A stretch of 54,926 nucleotides of DNA from SVTX01 sp045577415 (GTDB taxonomy: Bacteria > Bacillota > Clostridia > Oscillospirales > CAG-272). The stretch spans positions 1-54,926 of the forward strand of contig JAZNII010000026.1 in NCBI GenBank assembly GCA_045577415.1, in the 5' to 3' direction. The notes below the pieces were generated by a model. It was not told the origin of the DNA and made no database searches. It saw nothing but the letters and a program-made list of their open reading frames with translations. Of this stretch, positions 41,210 to 49,305 are shown in pieces. The translations under genes and the position numbers were made by a program. The stretch's first letter is position 1; each line of letters starts with the position of its first letter.

Positions 41210-42553
41210 TCAATTGGCATCGTTGTCATTGTGAGCGGAGGACTTTACTCCGCCCTCTGCGACATGCTCGATGTCGGTCGTATCGGTATGGGGTATCGGC
41301 TTCCAGCCGAGATTTTTACAGAAAAGCGAAATCACGTCCATAGGCACTGCGAGAAGTGTAAAGAGGGGTAAAAGCAGTACCGACATAACCTTGATAAAGA
41401 ATCCAACCTTGGGTATTCTCCTGGCTTCAAGAATATACACCAAAACCGTAAGTAATACCGTAGCAGTATAGGAAAGCGCGGTGGTGAATATCATCATCGG
41501 GAGCTTATCCAGATATACCTGCACAATAGAAAGACTGTTGTCAAATAAGGGTGCCAACAGATACATAGTATGCTCTATTATTCCCAGAGCAACGGTGATA
41601 ACACCAATTGGCAGAACGTTTACCATAATATCGTATACCGAGAACTTTCTAGTGCATCCACCCTTTTTCTTGGACTTGAAAAGCTCCCTTACAAGATCTC
41701 CGAATCTCTGGAAGAATACGAGAGTATGTCCTCTCATCCAACGAAGTCTCTGTCGCCACATTATTCTCCAGGTCATAGGCTGCTCGTCGTAGAACATAGC
41801 CTCGTCGCAATATACAACGGGAGTATTTCCGATGATCTGATCCGCGGTTATCTCCCAGTCCTCGGTAAGGGTAACGTATTTCCAACCCTTTTCAAGCGCC
41901 TTGGCAGGAACGATATATCCCGTTCCCTGCACTCTCGTGGAGCAACCGAGGACGGTTCTTCCGCGGCTCTCTATTCTGCATCCGTACACGAAGTAGAGAC
42001 CGTACAGAGCCGACATTATGTTAGAACCGAAATTCTTGGAATTTCTGAAGGATGTAATGACGCTCTGCTCGCCGTTTGCAATATATGCGTCGTTCATTTT
42101 TGAAATGAACTGCCCGTCCAATATATTGTCGGCGTCAAGAATGAAAAATCCGTCAAAATGCTCATCCTTGCAGTCCTTCCAGATGCGGTCAATAAGGTAT
42201 CGAAGCGCGTATCCCTTGGTACATTCGTCAGGATTGTTGTACTCGTAAACCGTAGCTCCCGCCTCGCTCGCCACCTCCGCGGTCTTATCCGAGCAGTTGT
42301 GAGCTACCACGAAAACGTGAAGATTTTCCTCTGGATAGTCGGATTTTTTTATACTGTCAATGAGATTGGCAATTACGTTCTGCTCGTTTCTCGTGGGTAT
42401 GAGTATACCGTATCGGAGCTTTTTGTCCGACTTCGGAAACTTCTTTTTTGTAAAAACGCCCACGATTCCGAAGATGACGAAATGCACCATCAGCGCTCCG
42501 AGCATTACGTACAAAACGGTTTTTATGATATCGACGATAAGTAAATAAGTCAT
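41210..42553 (-). CDS. GT2-family membrane glycosyltransferase
   Basis: A 447-residue processive-type GT-A enzyme. One N-terminal helix (about 9-33) precedes the catalytic domain, and three or four helices follow it at the C terminus (about 300-425), where a polymer or lipid product could cross the membrane. Catalytic motifs are ILIPTRNE, FFILDADN (DxD, metal/UDP binding), TLTEDWEI (TED, catalytic base) and RQRLRWMRG (QxxRW, acceptor/product site). The set matches cellulose- or hyaluronan-synthase-like and lipid-linked sugar polymerases. Product unknown; with the GT28 lipid glycosyltransferase next door, a cell-surface glycolipid or polysaccharide is likely. It follows the sensor kinase gene by 37 bp. 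Confidence 0.88.
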   Translation of the reverse strand: MTYLLIVDIIKTVLYVMLGALMVHFVIFGIVGVFTKKKFPKSDKKLRYGILIPTRNEQNVIANLIDSIKKSDYPEENLHVFVVAHNCSDKTAEVASEAGATVYEYNNPDECTKGYALRYLIDRIWKDCKDEHFDGFFILDADNILDGQFISKMNDAYIANGEQSVITSFRNSKNFGSNIMSALYGLYFVYGCRIESRGRTVLGCSTRVQGTGYIVPAKALEKGWKYVTLTEDWEITADQIIGNTPVVYCDEAMFYDEQPMTWRIMWRQRLRWMRGHTLVFFQRFGDLVRELFKSKKKGGCTRKFSVYDIMVNVLPIGVITVALGIIEHTMYLLAPLFDNSLSIVQVYLDKLPMMIFTTALSYTATVLLTVLVYILEARRIPKVGFFIKVMSVLLLPLFTLLAVPMDVISLFCKNLGWKPIPHTDTTDIEHVAEGGVKSSAHNDNDAN

Positions 42554-42590
42554 ATTAAACCTCTGATTATAATTTATTGCCGCGAGAACA

Positions 42591-44033
42591 TCAGCTCTCG
42601 GTCTCGTTTTCCTGTGTCTCGGTCTTTGTTGCGAGCAGCTTGATATTCACCGTATATCTGCCGTCGGCATTTACGGTATCAAAGCTTCCGCCAAGCTTCT
42701 CCATTATTCTCTCGCAGGTCTTGACTCCTATGTGATTGCTCTCGGGCATGGAGTCGTCCTGTCTTATCTTGTTTGTAAAGGAGACCGTGAGATAACCGTC
42801 GTCAAGCTCATAGCATACTCTGATAGGCTCGGTCGCGTCGGCGTATTTTTCAAGATTGGAAAATACATTGCCTATTACTCTGCCGAAATACATTGTATCT
42901 ATATTGACAAGACAAGGACTGTTAATGTCGGTCTCTTTAAAGGAATAGCCTTTTTCCACAAGCAAAAGTGTGTATTCCGCTATCATCTGACGCAAAACGA
43001 CGGAGCTTTGCTCGGTAACGTTTTCAAGGGGCGAATCCTGCTTGCCGAACACCAGAAAATAAGAAAACATATCGTCTGACAACGCCTTGAGGCGCATCGT
43101 GTTCTCCTTGCAGGCGGTGATATACTCCCCATTTGCGGGATCCTCATTCTGAAGCTCTATAAGATCCAAATATCCAAGAATAACGGTCAGTGGAGTACGA
43201 ATATCGTGAGACATGGCGGTTATAAGCGCCGCGTTTGCCTCCCAAGCCTGTCTTTCCTTGGTCATATTGTCTACTACCGAGTTTCTCATGCTGTTTACAT
43301 CGTTTGCAAGAACGGTTATCTCATCGTTTCCGTCAAGCTCGATGGGAAGATCCAGCTTGCCGCCCTCAACCAGCTTAACATTTTGAGCAAGTCGATTTAT
43401 TCTCTTTGCCATAGACGAAAAATACATCGTCATTATAACGGCAAGAACGACCGCAGCCACAGAAAGCGCCGCCACAGATACACCGACGTATAAAAAATCC
43501 TCGGTATAGTCCACGACGGTAACCAGCAGCGTTCCGTCCACGAAAATGACCGGTACCAGCTCTCGGTTTCCTTCAAGTATATCGTCAAGCTGCTTCAGAT
43601 AATTGATCTTTGCTTCCTCGGTAAGGTATTGCTCAAATCCTCGCTCACCCGAGATCCAAGGGTTATTGAAAAAGGGGTTTGTGCTGTTAGGCTTACCTTC
43701 GGATGCCTGACCGAAATCTTTAAACCAGTTAGGAGCGTACATAAGGCTCTCATCCTTATACACGATCACGTCAACGTACTTTCCGTCGCTCCAATCCGAA
43801 ATCATTTTCGAATCGTCAACATAAAGCTTGTTTTCCCACACGTACTGTTGGAAATCTTCTATATGCTCGTTTATTCTCTCTTGCTTTCTTCCGTCGGCAA
43901 GGTAATATCTCCACACGAGGAAACGTCCCGACTCATTCGCAACGGCAAAGACCGTCCCTGCCACCAAAAGCGCCGTGCAGAGCGCCAGAATAAGCCTTGT
44001 TCTGAGAGACACGAATTTGTTTTTATTAGCCAA
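42591..44033 (-). CDS. Membrane sensor histidine kinase
   Basis: A 480-residue two-component sensor kinase. Helix 1 (about 14-34) and helix 2 (about 175-200) bracket an extracytoplasmic sensor domain of about 140 residues. A HAMP region (about 203-255) leads to the phosphorylation site AMSHDIRTPLTVILGYLD (His276). The ATPase domain has the N box NVFSNLEKYAD and the G2-type HIGVKTCERIMEKLGGSF; a clear DxGxG box is not recognisable, as in a group of related Clostridia kinases. The start is TTG at 44033, inside the end of the response-regulator gene (8-nt overlap), with AAAGGGG upstream. The signal is unknown; the glycosyltransferases downstream suggest cell-envelope stress. Confidence 0.9.
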   Translation of the reverse strand: MANKNKFVSLRTRLILALCTALLVAGTVFAVANESGRFLVWRYYLADGRKQERINEHIEDFQQYVWENKLYVDDSKMISDWSDGKYVDVIVYKDESLMYAPNWFKDFGQASEGKPNSTNPFFNNPWISGERGFEQYLTEEAKINYLKQLDDILEGNRELVPVIFVDGTLLVTVVDYTEDFLYVGVSVAALSVAAVVLAVIMTMYFSSMAKRINRLAQNVKLVEGGKLDLPIELDGNDEITVLANDVNSMRNSVVDNMTKERQAWEANAALITAMSHDIRTPLTVILGYLDLIELQNEDPANGEYITACKENTMRLKALSDDMFSYFLVFGKQDSPLENVTEQSSVVLRQMIAEYTLLLVEKGYSFKETDINSPCLVNIDTMYFGRVIGNVFSNLEKYADATEPIRVCYELDDGYLTVSFTNKIRQDDSMPESNHIGVKTCERIMEKLGGSFDTVNADGRYTVNIKLLATKTETQENETES

Positions 44034-44727
44034 ACTGATACCCCTTTCCCCAAACGGTTCTTATCAATTTGGGATTGGAGGGATCGTCCTCCAGCTTTTT
44101 GCGAAGCCCCAGCATATTGACCATTACGTTATTGGCGCTTGACGGCATAGCCTTCTCGCCCCATACAGTCTCAAATATCACGTCGGTCTCGACCGTCTCT
44201 CCTCTTCTTTCAAGCAGGAAGAAAAAAATGTCGCTTTCTCTGTCACGAAGGCAGGGATCAACACCGTTTTTCAAAACCTTTCGCTCGTCAAGATTGACGT
44301 CCACGCCGCAGGGCAGATGAAGGAGATTTGACGGCTCCTCCTTGCCCTTATATATCATATAACGGCGCAAGAGCGACTCGGTCTTAAGCAAAAGCTCGGC
44401 AGAGGAGAACGGCTTGACGAGATAATCGTCACCGCCGCTGACATACGCGCTTTCCTTGTCTCGGTCAAGGGATTTTGCGGTCAGGAACAAAATGGGAGCC
44501 TTGGAAAATTCACGGATTTTTCGCGTTGCCTCGATGCCCGACATCCGAGGCATCATAATATCCATAATGATAAAATCTATATCCTCGTTCTTTACCGCAT
44601 CAACGGCAGCGACGCCGTTAGCCGCCTCGCAGACCGAATAACCTTTTTTCTGCAACAGAAGTCTGACTATCTTACGAATATCAGCTTCATCGTCCACGAC
44701 CAGTATTCTTATACTTGAATTATCCAA
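44026..44727 (-). CDS. OmpR/PhoB-family response regulator
   Basis: A 233-residue DNA-binding regulator. The receiver domain has Asp12-Asp13 (VVDDEAD), phospho-acceptor Asp56 (IIMDIMMPRMSG), Thr in LFLTAK and Lys in LVKPFS. The C-terminal winged helix (about 135-233) has SDIFFFLLERRGETVETDVIFETVWG and NVMVNMLGLRKKLEDDPSNPKLIRTVWGKGYQFG. The start is taken as TTG at 44727, seven bases after GGGAGGTGA; a GTG six codons upstream would sit on that site. First gene of the operon, overlapping the kinase gene by 8 nt, behind a TTGTAT-17-TATAAT promoter. Confidence 0.93.
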   Translation of the reverse strand: MDNSSIRILVVDDEADIRKIVRLLLQKKGYSVCEAANGVAAVDAVKNEDIDFIIMDIMMPRMSGIEATRKIREFSKAPILFLTAKSLDRDKESAYVSGGDDYLVKPFSSAELLLKTESLLRRYMIYKGKEEPSNLLHLPCGVDVNLDERKVLKNGVDPCLRDRESDIFFFLLERRGETVETDVIFETVWGEKAMPSSANNVMVNMLGLRKKLEDDPSNPKLIRTVWGKGYQFG

Positions 44728-44763
44728 AAGCTCACCTCCCAACACATTCCAATTATCTTATCT

Positions 44764-44792
44764 ATTATACCATATAAAATTAAAAGATACAA
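44764..44792 (-). promoter_or_regulatory. Promoter of the two-component/glycosyltransferase operon
   Basis: On the minus strand there is TTGTAT (44787-44792), a 17-bp spacer ending in TGG (extended -10) and TATAAT (44764-44769). Confidence 0.75.
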
Positions 44793-44847
44793 GCAAGCTT
44801 CAAACGATTTAAGAATAATTAAGAAACTCGCTTTCCAAATAAAATAA

Positions 44848-44887
44848 GGATCCCTTTTTCAGACGACAGACGACTGAAAAAGGAATC
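44848..44887 (-). terminator. Terminator of the 45-kb membrane-protein gene
   Basis: GGATCCCTTTTTCAG (44848-44862) pairs with CTGAAAAAGGAATCC (44873-44887), one mismatch, just past the stop codon of the minus-strand gene. Confidence 0.75.
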
Positions 44888-44899
44888 CATAAAAATCAA

Positions 44900-45463
44900 T
44901 TATTTAGAAGCTGTGCTTTGAGAAAACAGTCCGCCGAAATTAATGTTGTTGAGACCGCAAAGATATGCCACCACAATAGAAAGGAGCGCGGGAAGGGGTG
45001 TGAGAAAATGCATAAACCACAACGCGTTGAGAGGTTGACCGCCAACGTTTATTGAAAGCAGACCCGTATACATTCCCTCGGCAACAAGCTTAATAGGCGA
45101 AGCTATACCGCCCAGCGCAGAGAAAAATCCTATATCGGGGAACCACAAGCCAAGGGATATGAGCAGCGCCAGCAAAAAGTTAAAGGAATTGGCAAGCGCC
45201 CACATTTTTATCGGCACTAAAAGGTCTCTATTTCTCTTTCCGAGATCGACCGAGACTCTGTCCTCCGAGCCTACTCTCCAAGCGGATGCAAACTGTAAAA
45301 ACAAGAAAAAGATCACCGCGAAAATACTTGTTCCTATCTTCAAGCCGTCACTTTCCGCCATGCCCGCCGCCAAGGCGAGAACCATGCCGAAAAGTCCGAT
45401 CGCTACTTGATTTAAAAACAGATGCACGGTCTGATAAGAATATCTACTAAAAAAATCCTTCAT
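44900..45463 (-). CDS. Hypothetical polytopic membrane protein
   Basis: A 187-residue integral membrane protein with about five hydrophobic helices and short loops. It starts MKDFFSRYSYQTVHLFLNQVAIGLFGMVLALAAGMA and ends after YLCGLNNINFGGLFSQS. No family is recognised and no catalytic residues stand out; similar small membrane proteins are common in Clostridia genomes. The start ATG has an AAGGAT site. It stands alone, divergent from the recombinase gene, with its own terminator. Confidence 0.75.
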   Translation of the reverse strand: MKDFFSRYSYQTVHLFLNQVAIGLFGMVLALAAGMAESDGLKIGTSIFAVIFFLFLQFASAWRVGSEDRVSVDLGKRNRDLLVPIKMWALANSFNFLLALLISLGLWFPDIGFFSALGGIASPIKLVAEGMYTGLLSINVGGQPLNALWFMHFLTPLPALLSIVVAYLCGLNNINFGGLFSQSTASK

Positions 45464-45673
45464 AATTATCCTTCCATAAGCACAACCAAAAAGGTCTGAA
45501 TGTCCTATTATTAATCTTATTATATATTATAAATGTGTATTTTTCAACACAACAGTGTGAAGATTTAAAGAAATTCATATTTTTCGATCGGCTTTTCAAA
45601 AGAATGAATAAGTCAAATTATACAAAACTTAAATATACAAATTATATAGAAATACCAATAAATAAAATAGTTC

Positions 45674-45702
45674 TTGAAAAATGTTTTTATATTTGGTATA
45701 AT
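45674..45702 (+). promoter_or_regulatory. Promoter of the tyrosine recombinase gene
   Basis: TTGAAA (45674-45679), a 17-bp spacer ending in TGG (extended -10), TATAAT (45697-45702). The predicted start (about 45709) excludes upstream translation starts for the recombinase. Confidence 0.8.
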
Positions 45703-45733
45703 TATTATATCAAAAAAGGTAAGGATCACATTT

Positions 45734-46756
45734 ATGGCATATCAAGTTAACATAGACGAATTTCCGCCCGTGATACGCGAATTTGCGTCATACAAAACGG
45801 CGATCCAAGGATGCTCTCAAAAGACGGTCGACGAATATCTGCTCGATCTTCGCACTTTTTTTCGCTATATTATAGCCAAAGACCACGCAATCGACCCCGA
45901 CTCCGACGAATTTTGCGAGATCAGCATTTTGAACGTAGACGTAGCCTACATAAAAGAAATTACACCCGAAAAAATATACGATTTTCTGCTCTATACGGGA
46001 AACGTGCGAAAGAATATGTGGGCAAGCAAAGCGCGAAAGCTATCGGCTATCAAGGGGCTTTTCAAGTTTATGACCGTCAAGCGAGGCTATCTTGAGGAAA
46101 ATCCCGCCGCCAATATCGAAGCACCTAAAAGAAAAAAGACCTTGCCGAAATTCCTCTCTCTTGAGGAATCCAAGATACTTCTCGATACGGTTCGCAATGA
46201 CGTAAGCTCCAAGACCCGTCTGCGCGACCTCTGCATCATAACTCTGTTTCTCAACTGCGGTATGCGTCTCAACGAACTGGTCGGCATAAGCCTCAATGAT
46301 CTTGACCGCGAGCTTAATCACGTCAGAGTGCTTGGTAAAGGCAGCAAGGAGCGCATAATCTACTTAAACGACGCCTGCAAGACCGTTCTCGCCGACTATC
46401 TTATGAACTACCGACTTATCGAGCGCAACCGAAACGTCTCGGACAAGGCTCTCTTTCTCAGTAACCGCGAAAAGCGCATCAGCGACAAGATGGTGCAGGC
46501 GATGGTCTACAAATATCTCGACCTGTCGGGGCTTGGCTCAAAGCACTACTCGGTGCATAAGCTCCGTCACACGGCGGCGACCTTGATGTATCAATCAGGC
46601 AACGTTGACATCCGCGTACTCAAGGACATCCTCGGTCACGAGCAGCTTAACACGACCCAGATCTACACCCACGTCAGCGACAAGAACATGATGAACGCCA
46701 TGGCTCAAAATCCCTTGGCAGACCTGACTGAAACCAAGGCGGACAAAAACGAATAA
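45734..46756 (+). CDS. Tyrosine recombinase, XerC/XerD type
   Basis: A 340-residue site-specific recombinase. The N-terminal SAM-like core-binding domain (about 10-125) contains KTVDEYLLDLRTFFRYI. The catalytic domain has Arg178 (CGMRLNEL), Lys in VLGKGSKER, His275 and Arg278 (HKLRHTAAT), His302 (GHEQLNTTQ) and the nucleophile Tyr311 (TQIYTHV), the complete set. The start ATG at 45734 follows AAGGATC and lies downstream of the promoter. It is longer than canonical XerC/D (about 300) owing to a segment near residues 50-75. It may be the chromosome-dimer resolvase or a mobile-element enzyme; a single stable copy next to recG with no element borders favours the first. A MITE-like element lies just downstream. 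Confidence 0.9.
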   Translation: MAYQVNIDEFPPVIREFASYKTAIQGCSQKTVDEYLLDLRTFFRYIIAKDHAIDPDSDEFCEISILNVDVAYIKEITPEKIYDFLLYTGNVRKNMWASKARKLSAIKGLFKFMTVKRGYLEENPAANIEAPKRKKTLPKFLSLEESKILLDTVRNDVSSKTRLRDLCIITLFLNCGMRLNELVGISLNDLDRELNHVRVLGKGSKERIIYLNDACKTVLADYLMNYRLIERNRNVSDKALFLSNREKRISDKMVQAMVYKYLDLSGLGSKHYSVHKLRHTAATLMYQSGNVDIRVLKDILGHEQLNTTQIYTHVSDKNMMNAMAQNPLADLTETKADKNE

Positions 46757-46795
46757 TTTCAAATTTTGATTTGTCGGGATATTGTAAATCTAACT

Positions 46796-46989
46796 GGTGC
46801 ATCCTCATCCACCACCTTCGGTGGTCCCCCTTCCCCTGCCTTGGGGAAGGCTTACGCAAAGCATAGACGAACGCAATTTTATAGCCGTGATAAAGGTTTT
46901 ATGGCTATAAATAAGTGTGCGCCGCAGTTAAACCCAAGCCTTCCCCAAGGCAGGGGAAGGTGTCGCGTAGCGACGGATGAGGATGCACC
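46796..46989. mobile_element. MITE-like 194-bp nested palindromic element
   Basis: Perfect 15-bp terminal inverted repeats GGTGCATCCTCATCC (46796-46810) and GGATGAGGATGCACC (46975-46989). Inside lie small hairpins ACCACC/GGTGGT (46811-46825) and GTCGC/GCGAC, a perfect 25-bp inverted repeat (46829-46853 / 46936-46960) built on CCTTCCCCTGCCTTGGGG, and a central TTTATAGCC/GGCTATAAA pair (46878-46911). It has no coding capacity. The CTTCCCC...GGGGAAGGTG...GGATGAGG pattern is familiar from intergenic repeats of gut Clostridia (recollection, not a search). No target-site duplication is obvious. It may also terminate transcription between the recombinase gene and recG. Confidence 0.8.
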
Positions 46990-47050
46990 TTTTCAATGGA
47001 CATCATCACGATAAATTACAATTTATAAATACAAGAATATTGGTAAAAAT

Positions 47051-49207
47051 ATGAACAAGACAAAAAATTTACATGAAATACCCGTCACGGCGCTATACGG
47101 CGTAGGCGGTGTCAAGGCAAAGGCGTACGCAAACGCAGGTGTCCACTCGATCCTCGATCTGCTCTACTATTTTCCGCGCGCCTACGAGGACAGGGCGAAT
47201 ATAAAGCTTTTGTCGGAAACCTCGCCCGAACACAAATCGGCAACGGTCTTAACGGTTGCTACCGAGCCGAAGATCGCTAACATAAAGCGAGGAATGTCGC
47301 TGCTCAAATTCCGCACCTTTGACGAGAGCGGAAGCTGTGATATAACATATTTTAATCAGAATTACTACAAGGACAAATTCCCCATCGGCTCAACCTTCCG
47401 CTTTTACGGCAAGGTGGAAAAGGTCAAGAGCAGATACAGCATGACCTCCCCCGCCGCAGATCCTTGGGTGGACGAGATGCCGCCCCCTCCCTTTTTCTCG
47501 GTATACAGACTTACGGACGGACTGACTCAAAAGCAGATCTCTCAAAATATGGAGGCGGCGCTGGAGATGGCAAGCGCATCCATGCCCGATCCTCTCCCCG
47601 AGAAAATACGCGAAAAATACGGTCTTTGCACCATCTACTACGCGCTCCGAGAAATACATTTCCCCACGAGCTACGCAAGCCTTGCCACGGCGAAAAAGCG
47701 ACTGATATTCGACGAATTTTTCCTTTTTGCCACGGGGCTGTCGCTCTCGGGCGGCAAAATACAGAAGCAGACCGCTCCCGCATTCAGAGACACCGACATC
47801 TCCCCGCTGCTTGCCCTTCTTCCCTACTCTCTGACGGGCGCACAGGAGAAAACTATCGCCGACATCGCATCCGACCTCCGCAAGACCGAACCAATGAGCC
47901 GAATAGTTATCGGTGACGTTGGTTGCGGCAAGACGGTCTGCGCTACGGCTGCCATCTATATGGCGGTAAAAAACGGATACCAAGCGGCTTTGATGGCGCC
48001 CACAGAGATACTTGCGACCCAGCATTACAATGACTTAAAGCCGATCTTTGAGAGGTTGGGCATACGCTCCGCTCTCCTTACAGGCTCTTGCACCGCGGCG
48101 ACAAAACGCAAGATACACGCCGCTATGCAAACTGAAATAGAGGAGCTTCGCCTTGACGTAGTCATCGGAACGCAGGCGCTCTTGTCCGACGGCGCGGAAT
48201 TTATAAAGCCCGGCTTGGTAATTACCGACGAGCAGCACCGCTTCGGCGTAAATCAGCGCGCTCTGCTCTCGGAAAAGAACAAGCACACCCACGTCCTTGT
48301 TATGAGCGCGACGCCGATCCCCCGCTCTCTCGCCCTTGTGATGTACGGCGACCTTGCCATGTCGAAGATCGACGAGATGCCCCCCGGACGACAGAGGGTT
48401 GACACCTTCCTTGTTGACGAGGGTTATCGCCCCCGACTTGACGCGTTTATCCGCAAAAACGTTGACGCGGGCGGTCAGGTCTATATAGTCTGCCCCGCGG
48501 TTGAGGAAAGCGAGACCCAAGAGGACGAAATTGACCTTTCCGAGATCGCCATTTACGGTGAGGAGCTTCAGCGAAACGAAAAACCGCCCTTAAAAGCGGC
48601 GGTTCAGTATGCCGAGGAGCTTTCGGAACGGCTTCAAGGCTACAATATAGCCTTCGTTCACGGCAAGATGAAAACGGCGGAAAAGGACAACGTAATGCGC
48701 CGATTTGCCGCAGGTGAGATACAAATTCTCGTCTCCACAACGGTCATTGAGGTCGGAGTTAACGTGCCGCGCGCCTGCTTGATGATTGTTGAGAACGCCG
48801 AGAGGTTCGGTCTTTCCCAGCTTCATCAGCTACGAGGTCGTGTTGGACGCGGACAGACAAAATCCTACTGTGTTCTCGTCAGCGGAGCAGGCGGAAAGCT
48901 CAGCGACACCGCGAAACAGCGTCTTAAAACAATGTGCGATTGCTACAACGGCTTTGATATTGCCGAACAAGACCTCAAATTGCGCGGCCCCGGCGACTTT
49001 TTGGCGCTCTCGGGCAACGCGTCTATCCGTCAGAGCGGCTCTCTCACCTTTAACCTCGCCGATATGTGCGAGGACTCCGCTCTTATGACCACAGCATTTG
49101 AAGAAGCCCGCGAAAACTTGAAAACCGACCCCAAGCTTGAAAAACACCCTCCCCTCCGCCACGCCGCCGAGAGAATGTTTGAAACCCAGGGAGATATTAT
49201 AAGTTAA
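47051..49207 (+). CDS. recG: ATP-dependent DNA helicase RecG
   Basis: A 718-residue superfamily 2 helicase that remodels stalled replication forks and Holliday junctions. The N-terminal wedge/OB domain (LYYFPRAYEDR... FDESGSCDITYFNQNYYKDKFPIGSTFRFYGKV) binds branched DNA. Helicase motifs: Walker A GDVGCGKT (288-295), DEQH box (393-396) in VITDEQHRFGVNQR, MSATPIPRSLAL, and in the second RecA lobe VSTTVIEVGVNVPRACLMIVENAERFGLSQLHQLRGRVGRG. The C-terminal wedge-clamp region is FDIAEQDLKLRGPGDFLALSGNASI. Length and order are normal. The ribosome-binding site is poor (TTGGTAAAAAT), and MNKTKNLHEIPVTALYGVG gives the expected N terminus. Confidence 0.97.
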   Translation: MNKTKNLHEIPVTALYGVGGVKAKAYANAGVHSILDLLYYFPRAYEDRANIKLLSETSPEHKSATVLTVATEPKIANIKRGMSLLKFRTFDESGSCDITYFNQNYYKDKFPIGSTFRFYGKVEKVKSRYSMTSPAADPWVDEMPPPPFFSVYRLTDGLTQKQISQNMEAALEMASASMPDPLPEKIREKYGLCTIYYALREIHFPTSYASLATAKKRLIFDEFFLFATGLSLSGGKIQKQTAPAFRDTDISPLLALLPYSLTGAQEKTIADIASDLRKTEPMSRIVIGDVGCGKTVCATAAIYMAVKNGYQAALMAPTEILATQHYNDLKPIFERLGIRSALLTGSCTAATKRKIHAAMQTEIEELRLDVVIGTQALLSDGAEFIKPGLVITDEQHRFGVNQRALLSEKNKHTHVLVMSATPIPRSLALVMYGDLAMSKIDEMPPGRQRVDTFLVDEGYRPRLDAFIRKNVDAGGQVYIVCPAVEESETQEDEIDLSEIAIYGEELQRNEKPPLKAAVQYAEELSERLQGYNIAFVHGKMKTAEKDNVMRRFAAGEIQILVSTTVIEVGVNVPRACLMIVENAERFGLSQLHQLRGRVGRGQTKSYCVLVSGAGGKLSDTAKQRLKTMCDCYNGFDIAEQDLKLRGPGDFLALSGNASIRQSGSLTFNLADMCEDSALMTTAFEEARENLKTDPKLEKHPPLRHAAERMFETQGDIIS

Positions 49208-49239
49208 AATAAGAAAGTTAAGTAATTATTATGCATAAT

Positions 49240-49269
49240 ATTGAAAAACAATAAAAACTATGATATAAT
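49240..49269 (+). promoter_or_regulatory. Promoter of the repeat-rich lipoprotein gene
   Basis: TTGAAA (49240-49245), an 18-bp spacer, TATAAT (49264-49269). Confidence 0.65.
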
Positions 49270-49305
49270 TACAATGCAAATAAATTATTATATATGGAGG
49301 CAATG

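Noticed and set aside
45535..45750. 71-codon AT-rich frame before the recombinase gene
   Set aside because: It spans the recombinase promoter and ribosome-binding site, has no site of its own, and its Lys/Tyr/Ile-rich product is typical of random AT-rich DNA.
45734..46989. Recombinase plus MITE as an integrative element with attachment sites
   Set aside because: No direct repeats flanking the pair, no cargo genes, and ordinary housekeeping recG next to it. The recombinase is more likely a chromosomal Xer protein.
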